Shown here piece by piece: positions 1 to 6,556 of a stretch of DNA of 64,000 bases. The position numbers were made by a program, and so were the translations under genes. Every line of letters begins with the position of its first letter. Position 1 is the stretch's first letter. The stretch is from Sulfurimonas sp. (GTDB taxonomy: Bacteria > Campylobacterota > Campylobacteria > Campylobacterales > Sulfurimonadaceae), in contig NZ_JAQTOD010000002.1 of the NCBI RefSeq assembly GCF_028713515.1, forward strand, positions 1 through 64,000. The letters run 5' to 3'. Under the pieces are notes generated by a model that was not told where the DNA came from, ran no database searches, and saw only the letters and a list, made by a program, of their open reading frames with translations.

Positions 1-1
1 C

Positions 2-1090
2 TTATTCCTCGCCAATAGCTGATTTCAACAGCATTGATTTAACGTAATAGCTTTTATCGCTAACGTAGCGTTCACCGGCATTCAACCCTTTAATGGCGAT
101 ATATTGGTCGTCTTTAGCAATGATTTCCACCACTCTCGCTTCATAGGGGGCTTTTTCTTCCTCATGCTCATCGTTCTTTTCTTTTTTTACGTGCACTTTA
201 GTAACAGTCGGGATAAAGACAACCCATTCGTTTTGAAAAAAGGTAAGCGCCGATTTTTTCACCGCGAGGTAGTTTTTATCTTTTTGGGTATAGATGGTCG
301 CTCCGACATACTGATTCAAATACAAAGATGAAGATTTATCGAGCGAAGCCAATGCACTGATTCGCTGAGTTGCTTCATCAATACTCGGCAATACACGATT
401 GATTTGTCCATATATCACAGAGGGTGTATTACTTTTCACCAAAACCTTTTGTCCCTTTTGCACCTGAGCCGAATATTTGAGAGGGACAAAACATTGCAGA
501 TAAAACGCATCGGCGTTAATAATGATTGCCATCACTTTTTCGTCTTTGATAAACGCACCCACCGGTTCAAGAATCTCACCGATCCGTCCTGATGCAGAGG
601 CATAGACATAATGGGAATTACCGCTGTTTGTCAGTGATGATGGATTAACGTTAGAACCTTTGATCTGGACTTCGATCCCTTTGATCTGAGAAAGCAGTGC
701 ATCCCGCTCGATTTGTTTGGTCGTCATCTCCTGCCGCGAGAGCATCCCCCGTTCATACAACGCTTTATCGGACTGAAAATTTTTATCGAAATGAGCGTAT
801 TGGGTTTTTAACGACTGATAATCGATGGAAAGTTTGGAGAGGGCAACCGAACGCAACCGTGCGATTTTATCCCCCTTTTTAACCGTATCACCGGCACGGA
901 CGTAATATTCTTCGATGTACCCTTCCAGCGACGTTGTAATAGCATGTTGGTCATTCTTTTGCTGAATCACTTTGGCGTTTACGTCAATCGTGGCACCAAA
1001 TGGTCGTGATTGCACCGTTTCAGTCGGTATCTGTACGGCACCGAAAAGTACTGCTGAAAATAGTAGTACACTCGTTAAAATTTTACTCAT
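2..1090 (-). CDS. Periplasmic adaptor (membrane fusion) subunit of an RND/CusB-type metal efflux system
   Basis: 362 aa. A signal peptide covers about residues 1-18. A barrel-sandwich/lipoyl region (GYIEEYYVRAGDTVKKGD), a helical hairpin with a second lipoyl half (ASGRIGEILEPVGAFIKD) and a beta-barrel domain follow, the order of HlyD/CusB-type adaptors. A charged insert near residue 300 (KKEKNDEHEEEK) could bind metal. It would bridge an inner-membrane pump and the TolC-like protein encoded just upstream, whose gene overlaps it by 8 bp. I placed the start at the ATG at 1090, because the open frame runs on upstream only inside the tolC-like gene and the signal peptide begins here. The pump gene (CusA/CzcA-like) is expected just beyond the left edge and is not in the window. 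The substrate is inferred from context only. Confidence 0.85.
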   Translation of the reverse strand: MSKILTSVLLFSAVLFGAVQIPTETVQSRPFGATIDVNAKVIQQKNDQHAITTSLEGYIEEYYVRAGDTVKKGDKIARLRSVALSKLSIDYQSLKTQYAHFDKNFQSDKALYERGMLSRQEMTTKQIERDALLSQIKGIEVQIKGSNVNPSSLTNSGNSHYVYASASGRIGEILEPVGAFIKDEKVMAIIINADAFYLQCFVPLKYSAQVQKGQKVLVKSNTPSVIYGQINRVLPSIDEATQRISALASLDKSSSLYLNQYVGATIYTQKDKNYLAVKKSALTFFQNEWVVFIPTVTKVHVKKEKNDEHEEEKAPYEARVVEIIAKDDQYIAIKGLNAGERYVSDKSYYVKSMLLKSAIGEE

Positions 1091-2231
1091 TATAAGCCCC
1101 TTGTAGGTAGTTGTATTCGATAGTGGAACGATTAATTTGTGATTGGAGAGAAATGATCTCTTCTTGGGTCGCAATACGGCGATTTTTGATCTCATAGAGT
1201 TCTAAAAGATTAACATTAGCAATCGCATAGGCATCCTGATACATCCCCAAGAGTTCTTGCGCATTTTTAAGATTTTCTTTGCGTTGTTGCAAAAGTGTTT
1301 CCAGAGAGGTGATCTCTTTAAGCAAACTTTTTTTTCGAAGCCCAAGACGATCATTTTGCGCTTTGAAAAACAGTACGTTTTGGCGTATTTGAAGTTCTTG
1401 AATCGATTTTTCTTCGCGCTTCGTGTTGAAAATCGGCAAAGGGATCGAAACTCCTGCACGGTAAATATTTTGATCGGGCTCTTTTTCATATTCTGTGAAT
1501 ACGCCAACCGATTCGATGATACGGGTTTCGAGTTTTGCCTGCGAGGCTTTGAGGTCATTTTCCGATGTCAATAACGCTAAATCAGGATTTGATTTCTCAT
1601 CCCCAAAACGAATGAAATTAGTATCCGCGTCAATTGCAATTTCTTCACTAAATCCAGCGTATTCACGTAATGCGTCATAGCTTTTTACTGCTTCTTTTTG
1701 GGATTCAGCGCGGTTGGATAGGGCATCGGAATACGCAACATCGGCTTGGAGCATTAGTGCTTTGGATAAAGAACCTTTGGCATAACGCTCTTTAGAGACG
1801 TTATTGATGCTTTGAGCGATTTTCAACTCTTCGTTGGCAAGATTCAATAGTTTTTGAGCTTGTGCATAATCGACATACAAAAGTGAAAGCTCTTTGATAA
1901 AACGGGATCGTTCAACCGCAACATTGGCTTTAGCATTGGTTGATAACGATCTGGCTATGCGTTCTTTGTCTTCACCTACGCCCCATACGCGAACCGGTTG
2001 ATTGAGTCCCAACCGATAGCCATTATCGGACTTAAATCGGGATCTTTCCACTTCGAGGGTAGGATTCTCATAACGGGTCAGTTTGCTTCCTTCAAGTATG
2101 GCTTGATCAGTCCTTAATGATGAAGCATTCAAATAGGGACTTTTTTCGATAGCCTGTTCTAAAAAAAGATCAAAACTCTCTGCCATAACTGCCGCTGAAT
2201 ACAACGACAAAGAAAGAATAATCTTAATCAT
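1083..2231 (-). CDS. TolC/CusC-family outer membrane efflux protein
   Basis: 382 aa with a signal peptide ending near residue 17 (AAVMA). The rest is almost entirely alpha-helical and repetitive, with two long helical hairpins (around LLNLANEELKIAQSINNVS and QRKENLKNAQELLGMYQDAY) as in the outer-membrane efflux protein family. It is shorter than E. coli TolC or CusC but normal for the compact versions in Campylobacterota metal-efflux operons. It should form the outer-membrane channel of the tripartite pump. It overlaps the adaptor gene downstream by 8 bp and the small upstream gene by 4 bp, so the three are probably translated from one message. Confidence 0.85.
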   Translation of the reverse strand: MIKIILSLSLYSAAVMAESFDLFLEQAIEKSPYLNASSLRTDQAILEGSKLTRYENPTLEVERSRFKSDNGYRLGLNQPVRVWGVGEDKERIARSLSTNAKANVAVERSRFIKELSLLYVDYAQAQKLLNLANEELKIAQSINNVSKERYAKGSLSKALMLQADVAYSDALSNRAESQKEAVKSYDALREYAGFSEEIAIDADTNFIRFGDEKSNPDLALLTSENDLKASQAKLETRIIESVGVFTEYEKEPDQNIYRAGVSIPLPIFNTKREEKSIQELQIRQNVLFFKAQNDRLGLRKKSLLKEITSLETLLQQRKENLKNAQELLGMYQDAYAIANVNLLELYEIKNRRIATQEEIISLQSQINRSTIEYNYLQGAYNE

Positions 2232-2551
2232 TTTTTTTCTTTTTTCAGGAAGGCACCGTCGAGCGCATTGACTTCCAAACGATAATTCGCAGTGTATACA
2301 TCGTAGTAGAGGATTTCGCCTCTGTGGGTTAATTTTTTACTGGTAATTTCTTCTCCGGTCTCTTTTTGAACCAACTGCTCCAACTGTTTTTCATCGACTT
2401 TATGAATTCGGTGCATTTCCTGTTTGGCTTGAAGCTGTGCGGAAGGGCGAGAGTTAGAGGTGTGAATCGACATATGTTCCCGTGCAGTCATTTCCGCTGA
2501 TTGAGCGTGTAATGCAAAAATTAATGTGCAAAGTGCGAATAATATTTTCAT
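2228..2551 (-). CDS. Small secreted PepSY-like protein of the metal efflux operon
   Basis: 107 aa with a clear signal peptide (about residues 1-18). The C-terminal half resembles one PepSY repeat: a helix (EKQLEQLVQKETGEEITS), then strands ending in YRLEVNALDGAFLKKEKK. PepSY domains are commonly periplasmic and sit beside metal transporters and two-component sensors, so a periplasmic accessory role in metal handling is reasonable. It is the first gene of the tightly overlapping trio with the TolC-like and adaptor genes. A methionine/histidine-rich segment (EMTAREHMSIHTS) near residue 20-32 could bind metal ions. The family assignment is by eye. Confidence 0.6.
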   Translation of the reverse strand: MKILFALCTLIFALHAQSAEMTAREHMSIHTSNSRPSAQLQAKQEMHRIHKVDEKQLEQLVQKETGEEITSKKLTHRGEILYYDVYTANYRLEVNALDGAFLKKEKK

Positions 2552-2628
2552 GACTAATCCTTTAATACTGTTAATAATTTGCCTAAAAGGCTGTTTTAAT
2601 GATTATTGTTTTTTGAAAAATAGGAAAA

Positions 2629-2937
2629 TTAAACGGCTATTGGAGGACGAAAATTAGAAGGGGGATTATGGCTGATATAATACTCAGAGTTATAAATCGG
2701 TGCAAACGTATGGCTCTCAAATTCGACAAGTTGTGTCTGAGCAGGGAGAATAAAGCTGATATGAAACATATATCGAATATCGCATAAATCCCCACAATGC
2801 GTAGGTTGAGAAAATTCTTGAACATATTGTTGGATGCTACAATGATCTTTCTCATTGCTCTCAATAACAAAATCATTCACAATTGAGAAGCTAAAGGAGA
2901 GCAACAGCAGTATCGTCCAGAAATTACGTTTTTTCAT
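2629..2937 (-). CDS. Small exported protein with Cys residues and a RPPIA tail, metal-efflux locus
   Basis: 102 aa. An N-terminal hydrophobic segment (residues 8-24) looks like a signal peptide or anchor. A short region with three Cys and two His follows (DHCSIQQYV, THCGDLCDIRY). It ends in NPPSNFRPPIAV. I cannot assign a family. Short proteins of this build are often found beside CusA/CzcA genes and are usually called hypothetical. It lies 77 bp upstream of the PepSY-like gene on the same strand, and 16 bp downstream of the DUF302 gene, so it is probably in the same ArsR-controlled transcript. Metal binding by the Cys/His cluster is a guess. Confidence 0.55.
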   Translation of the reverse strand: MKKRNFWTILLLLSFSFSIVNDFVIESNEKDHCSIQQYVQEFSQPTHCGDLCDIRYMFHISFILPAQTQLVEFESHTFAPIYNSEYYISHNPPSNFRPPIAV

Positions 2938-2953
2938 GATGGATGATTATATA

Positions 2954-3337
2954 CTATTCCCAGCTGTTTATCAATGCCTGAAGTTTGCTAAAAAGTCCTG
3001 TCATATGGCTTTTTATCGTTTCCTCAAGATTGAAATTATGCACTATATCTTCCATACCTATGGTGCTTATGACCGTTTGACCGTTATCGTCATAAATTGA
3101 GATGCGACAGGGGAGAAAAATAGATACTTCCGGATGCAAACCAAGAATCGCTTGTGCACCGCTTGGATTGCATAGCTCGAATACGGTAATATCCCTCTCA
3201 ATCGGAAACCCTTTTTCCTGTAGAAGATCTTTAAAATTGTACTCTTTGAGCACACCAAAGCCATACTCTTTTGCTTTTGATGTCATTTGCTCTTTAATCG
3301 CACTAATCGAATGCTTTGTCTCGTGCTTATAAATCAT
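2954..3337 (-). CDS. DUF302 family protein
   Basis: 127 aa, cytoplasmic, no signal peptide. It matches the DUF302 fold: an opening strand-helix with 'Y.FGVL.EYNFKDLLQEKG' character, then TVFELCNPSGAQAIL and a strand carrying LPCRISIYDD. Those two segments are the most conserved of the family (E..NP..A...L and LPC.i.vy). The biochemical role of DUF302 is not established; members recur in metal- and sulfur-related operons. It is divergent from the arsR gene at 3435, and the shared 97-bp spacer holds a perfect palindromic operator, so expression is probably ArsR-controlled. Confidence 0.8.
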   Translation of the reverse strand: MIYKHETKHSISAIKEQMTSKAKEYGFGVLKEYNFKDLLQEKGFPIERDITVFELCNPSGAQAILGLHPEVSIFLPCRISIYDDNGQTVISTIGMEDIVHNFNLEETIKSHMTGLFSKLQALINSWE

Positions 3338-3389
3338 TATTCACTCCTCTTTTTATTCCTGACTACGTTATAATTATATAATTAGAAAG

Positions 3390-3413
3390 TTATATAACTG
3401 AATTGTTATATAA
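3390..3413. promoter_or_regulatory. Palindromic operator between DUF302 gene and arsR
   Basis: A perfect inverted repeat with 9-bp arms, TTATATAAC and GTTATATAA, separated by 6 bp (TGAATT). It sits 22 bp upstream of the arsR ATG and 52 bp upstream of the divergent DUF302 gene. ArsR/SmtB repressors bind imperfect AT-rich palindromes of this size. A near-identical copy stands upstream of the second arsR at 4728-4751. Confidence 0.7.
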
Positions 3414-3434
3414 ATATACTTAGAAGAAGGTTAG

Positions 3435-3743
3435 ATGGAAAGATTGATTCAATTAGCAAAAATCTTCAGTGATATCAATCGTCTTAAAATTTTGATATTG
3501 GTTTTAAGAGATAGCGAAGCCTGTGTCTGTGAAATTTGCGATACATTAGAACTGTCACAGCCGCTTGTTTCACGACATTTGAAACAAATGAGGGAAGCCG
3601 ATATTCTTGAATCACGCCAATCCGGTACGTGGGTTATTTACTCTTTAACGGCGAACCCTGACTCTGCTTTAACGTGTTGGATCGAAGAGGCGCGTAAGCA
3701 GGTTCCCTCGCTCCCCAAACTAATTGCTTGTACTACAAAATAA
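3435..3743 (+). CDS. ArsR/SmtB-family metal(loid)-responsive repressor
   Basis: 102 aa winged helix-turn-helix repressor. The metal-binding motif ACVCEIC lies in helix 3 (about residues 30-36), matching the CVC site of As(III)/Sb(III)-sensing ArsR proteins. The recognition helix is SQPLVSRHLKQMREADIL. It should repress the divergent DUF302/efflux transcript and itself until metal(loid) binds. The C-terminus (about residues 80-102) contains CWIEEARKQ and IACTTK with two further Cys. A close paralogue with the same upstream region is present at 4773, broken by a 1-nt frameshift. The exact ligand cannot be told from sequence. Confidence 0.9.
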   Translation: MERLIQLAKIFSDINRLKILILVLRDSEACVCEICDTLELSQPLVSRHLKQMREADILESRQSGTWVIYSLTANPDSALTCWIEEARKQVPSLPKLIACTTK

Positions 3744-3785
3744 TTTTTTTATTATCATCCGTAATTAGCTTCGTATTGTCAATTA

Positions 3786-4580
3786 CTACTTCAATTTAAG
3801 AATTCTAATCGCACCACTTAAAACAACAAAACCAATAATTATTCCTATAATCCAGTCAGGTAGAGGACTATTAAAATACATCACTAGAAATCCAGCTACA
3901 ATAACACCTAAATTAGCTATTACGTCATTAGCTGAAAAGATATAACTAGCTTTCATATGAGCACCTTCCTCTTTTTCTTTTCTGATAATAAACAGACTAT
4001 ATACATTTACAGCCAAAGCCAGTAGAGAAATGGCTATCATCGATTCTGCTTGAGGATAATAACTATAATAAACTTGATAACCAACACGTCCAAAAGCAGC
4101 TAAAGCTAATACGATTTCAACTAAACCAGCAAAGTGAGCTGCTTGCAATTTATGTTTCGCTGCTTTTCCAACAGCAAAAAGAGCTATTCCATACACAACA
4201 GCATCTGATAACATATCTAAGCCATCAGCCATCAGTCCGGCTGAGTTATCTAACCAACCAATGATTCCCTCGATAAAAAACATTAATCCATTTAAAATGA
4301 GTAAAATCCAAAGTATTTTTTTTTGATGAGCATCACTTGATTCCTCTTCATTATCAGAACTGCTTAATTCATTAGAAATTATTTCTGCTCCAAATTCAAG
4401 TGGTATCAATGTTTCCAGAACAATTTGAGGTTCTTCAGAATGGGTAATTATTACTTTTCTATCAGGAATATTAAAATTAAATCGTGAGATAGATAAAGAA
4501 GATAAAGCCAACCTAATCATTTGTTCTTCAGAAGGGCAATCCATTTTTGGAACAAAAAAAGTAGTTATATTTTTTGACAT
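3786..4580 (-). CDS. CDF-type cation transporter with N-terminal HMA-like domain
   Basis: 264 aa. Residues 1-70 resemble a ferredoxin-like metal-binding domain in which the usual CxxC is replaced by KMDCPSEEQ. Residues 88-262 form six membrane segments of cation diffusion facilitators. The membrane metal site is ADGLDMLSD in the second segment (DxxxD) and SANDVIANLG in the fifth. The second motif lacks the classical His, as in the subfamily with a C/S-x-x-x-D-V-I-x-N motif. The C-terminal cytoplasmic domain of full-length CDF proteins is absent. It is divergent from the second arsR copy with a shared operator, so metal-induced expression is likely. Base composition is more AT-rich than the efflux genes to its left, suggesting a different origin. 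Confidence 0.8.
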   Translation of the reverse strand: MSKNITTFFVPKMDCPSEEQMIRLALSSLSISRFNFNIPDRKVIITHSEEPQIVLETLIPLEFGAEIISNELSSSDNEEESSDAHQKKILWILLILNGLMFFIEGIIGWLDNSAGLMADGLDMLSDAVVYGIALFAVGKAAKHKLQAAHFAGLVEIVLALAAFGRVGYQVYYSYYPQAESMIAISLLALAVNVYSLFIIRKEKEEGAHMKASYIFSANDVIANLGVIVAGFLVMYFNSPLPDWIIGIIIGFVVLSGAIRILKLK

Positions 4581-4727
4581 ATTTTATATCTCACTTTGTG
4601 ATATTTTTAATTTAATCATTAGAAATTAGGATCTATTTTAATATTGTCGTGCAAACTTAATTAAAAACATCATCACTGGTAGGCTGAAAAAAAATATTCA
4701 ACCCTTCCTGCCTTAACTAGGCTATAA

Positions 4728-4751
4728 TTATATAACTGTATTGTTATATAT
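4728..4751. promoter_or_regulatory. Second copy of the ArsR operator
   Basis: Arms TTATATAAC and GTTATATAT around TGTATT; the same palindrome as 3390-3413 with one arm mismatch and one spacer change. It lies 21 bp before the arsR-like ATG and 147 bp from the CDF gene start. The flanking bases (GCTATAATTA) also match the first copy, so regulator gene and promoter were duplicated together. Confidence 0.65.
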
Positions 4752-4772
4752 CTATCCTTAGAAAAATGTTAT

Positions 4773-5082
4773 ATGGAAAGATTGGTTCAATTAGTAAAAG
4801 TCTTCAGTGATATTAATCGGTTCAAAATACTAATTTTAGTTTTACGAGAGCAGGAGGTCTGTGTATGTGAGATTTGTGACACGTTAGAACTTTCACAGCC
4901 GTTTATTTCCCGTCATCTTAAGCAGATACGCGAAGTCGATATTCTTGAATCAACGCAAGAAGGAAAATGGGTAATTTATTCTTTAACTGAAAATCCTGAT
5001 TCTACATTTAATATGTTGGATTGAAGAAGGACGTAAACAGATAGCTTTCTTGCCCCAACTGATTACGTGCAATAGCAAATAG
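4773..5082 (+). pseudogene. Second ArsR-family repressor, C-terminally frameshifted
   Basis: The first 79 codons are a close paralogue of the repressor at 3435: same CVCEICDTLELSQP motif and same HTH. As sequenced, the frame stops at 5024 after 83 aa (ending NMLD). Deleting one base near 5005-5012 restores CWIEEGRKQ, then FLPQLITCNSK, and a stop at 5080-5082, giving exactly 102 aa as in the intact copy. So there is a single-base insertion in the last quarter of the gene. DNA-binding and metal-binding parts are intact, so the 83-aa product could still act as a repressor of the divergent CDF gene. A sequencing error is possible. Confidence 0.75.
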
Positions 5083-5341
5083 GGTCTAAAATCTACAAAG
5101 AAATTCTTCCCTTATACTGTCAACTTTTTAAAATATAGAAAAACAAGTGTTTTCCGCACACTTACCCCTGCTCTGCATTTAAACACTAAAATTCGCAATA
5201 ATCTATACGAAAAACTCTGTCGAATAATATTTGTATACGGAAACTCGAAAATTAGGATTTTCGTTCTACGCTGGAATGATTTATGGTACCAAATAGTAAC
5301 TTTTCATTGAAAATTACAATACTTAATTTCTTTACAAAAGT

Positions 5342-5644
5342 TCACGAGTCAATCTCAAAAAATTTGCATATATCGACATCAAGAGCTATAGAGATTTGAT
5401 AGAGTTGTTGGATGTTGAAGTGCTTACGTTTACCGATTTCGGCAAGCGATATGATCGTAGTGGTGCTATGTCCTATCTCGTGCGATAAGTCCAACTGTGT
5501 GAACCCTTTTTCTTCTCGGTACTTCTTAACATTTTGCCCGATTTTGAAATGCAGTTCTTCGATAGGGAGTGTTTTTCGAGACGACATACAAGTAACTTCC
5601 CACTGGACTTTAGATTGTTCTAAGTTTATAGCAGTTACTATCAT
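5342..5644 (-). CDS. XRE-family helix-turn-helix regulator
   Basis: 100 aa. The HTH spans about residues 35-90 (IGQNVKKYREEKGFTQLDLS, then GHSTTTIISLAE, then KHFNIQQL and VDICKFFEI). Two starts are plausible: the ATG at 5644 and the ATG at 5587 (MSSRKTLP). Each has a Shine-Dalgarno-like GGAAG 7-8 bases upstream, so the first 19 residues are uncertain. It is divergent from the EexN-like gene, whose start is 26 bp away, so it probably controls the mobile-element genes to its right. It is clearly paralogous to the regulator at 13040, sharing GH, KHFNI and VDIC.FF at equivalent places. Confidence 0.8.
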   Translation of the reverse strand: MIVTAINLEQSKVQWEVTCMSSRKTLPIEELHFKIGQNVKKYREEKGFTQLDLSHEIGHSTTTIISLAEIGKRKHFNIQQLYQISIALDVDICKFFEIDS

Positions 5645-5669
5645 CAATCAACTTCCTATAGGACTTACA

Positions 5670-5945
5670 ATGAAAGTGTCATATATTTATTTCGCGGGTA
5701 TTTTATTTCTTTTAACAGGGTGCGGACAAGACGTACAGAGTGTAGATTATTACAAAGCGCACCTGGACGAAGCGAAAGCGGTAAAAGAAGAGTGCAAAAT
5801 CAAAAAAGATAACGGTACTTTAGAGGGAACACAACTCAGCCCCTCACCTGAATATCAAAACTGTATGAACGCTTCATCGGCTCTATTTCGTAGCGGTGGT
5901 TTAAAACCGATCAAGGGCGATGAAAAAGTCCTCAAAACATGGTAA
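5670..5945 (+). CDS. EexN-like entry-exclusion lipoprotein
   Basis: 91 aa. It has a lipoprotein signal peptide with lipobox LLTGC (Cys at residue 18). The mature part has the EexN pattern: YYKAHLDEAKAVKEECK, a spacer, then YQNCMNASSAL. EexN proteins are found in conjugative and mobilizable elements and are thought to block entry of identical elements. I chose the ATG at 5670 because the signal peptide begins there, although the frame is open far upstream. It is followed by two small genes and the candidate oriT, consistent with a transfer region. Confidence 0.75.
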   Translation: MKVSYIYFAGILFLLTGCGQDVQSVDYYKAHLDEAKAVKEECKIKKDNGTLEGTQLSPSPEYQNCMNASSALFRSGGLKPIKGDEKVLKTW

Positions 5946-5973
5946 TTAAGGTTAAACAAAAGGTTCAATATAA

Positions 5974-6252
5974 ATGAGAGCATGGTTAAAAGAAGTATCA
6001 GATATTAGACAAAGTGCCGAACTCTTAAAAGACGTACATTATATTACCGAAGATGGGGATATCACCCCTCCAAAATTTATCAATTTTGAATTTATTACAG
6101 AAAAACAAGCCAAAAAACGTGGTATTAACCCAAATGATATTGAAGTTAAGCGAGTAGAAAAATATGGCAAAATACTAATGACAGTTACAGCCTATATCCT
6201 ATTAGAAAACAAAGAAACAATTGTTATTTTAGATGGTAGCGATCATACATAA
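5974..6252 (+). CDS. Hypothetical protein of the mobilizable element
   Basis: 92 aa, soluble, mixed charge, no signal peptide or membrane segment. I do not recognise the family. The C-terminal half alternates strand-like stretches (KYGKILMTVTAYILLENKETIVIL), suggesting a small alpha/beta fold. An AAGG ribosome binding site precedes the ATG. It lies 28 bp after the EexN-like gene and is probably cotranscribed with it. Confidence 0.6.
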   Translation: MRAWLKEVSDIRQSAELLKDVHYITEDGDITPPKFINFEFITEKQAKKRGINPNDIEVKRVEKYGKILMTVTAYILLENKETIVILDGSDHT

Positions 6253-6284
6253 ATAGTGCTCAATTTTTTGAATAAGGATGACAA

Positions 6285-6407
6285 ATGATCAACAAAGATA
6301 TAGACGAAGAACCCACGCAATTAGGCGGTGGCGATCCCTTACTTTTGCGGATCGTCCTTACTCTTTTAATGCCTATTTTTTGGATTATCGATAAGTTCAA
6401 AAAGTAA
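6285..6407 (+). CDS. 40-aa single-pass membrane peptide
   Basis: A short gene with a good ribosome binding site (AAGGATG, 5 bases before the ATG at 6285). The product has an acidic N-terminus (INKDIDEEPTQLGGGDP), one membrane helix (LLLRIVLTLLMPIFWII) and a basic tail (DKFKK), so the N-terminus should face out. Function unknown; position between the EexN-like gene and the relaxase suggests a role in transfer or exclusion. Confidence 0.5.
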   Translation: MINKDIDEEPTQLGGGDPLLLRIVLTLLMPIFWIIDKFKK

Positions 6408-6438
6408 CCTCCCCGCTCCCCTTGCCTTTCCAAAAGAA

Positions 6439-6536
6439 TACCCTTGTGGTATAATTTTGCAACAAGTACCTATTAAGGTGCGTAGTTGCAACTACGCACC
6501 TTACAGTACGGTTGTTTTTCAAGCACCACAAGGGTA
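6439..6536. other. Nested palindromes upstream of the relaxase: candidate oriT
   Basis: Two nearly concentric inverted repeats. The inner one, 6475-6502, is a perfect 28-bp palindrome whose left half is AAGGTGCGTAGTTG. The outer one has 12-bp perfect arms, TACCCTTGTGGT at 6439-6450 and ACCACAAGGGTA at 6525-6536. Their centres differ by one base (6487.5 and 6488.5). The structure ends 20 bp before the MobV-type relaxase ATG, where oriT of such elements is usually placed. A -10-like TATAAT (6450-6455) overlaps it, so it may also be the relaxase promoter and operator. Confidence 0.6.
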
Positions 6537-6556
6537 CTCAAAAAAGGAAAGAGCAG

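Noticed and set aside
4773-5024. Second arsR as a normal short gene of 83 aa
   Set aside because: The following bases restore the conserved C-terminus in another frame and give the same total length as the first copy, so a frameshift is more likely.
5284-5291. TGGTACCA near the left side of the mobile element, matching the end of the tRNA-Leu core at 11923
   Set aside because: Only 8 bp, itself palindromic, and flanks do not match; too short to call a left attachment site.
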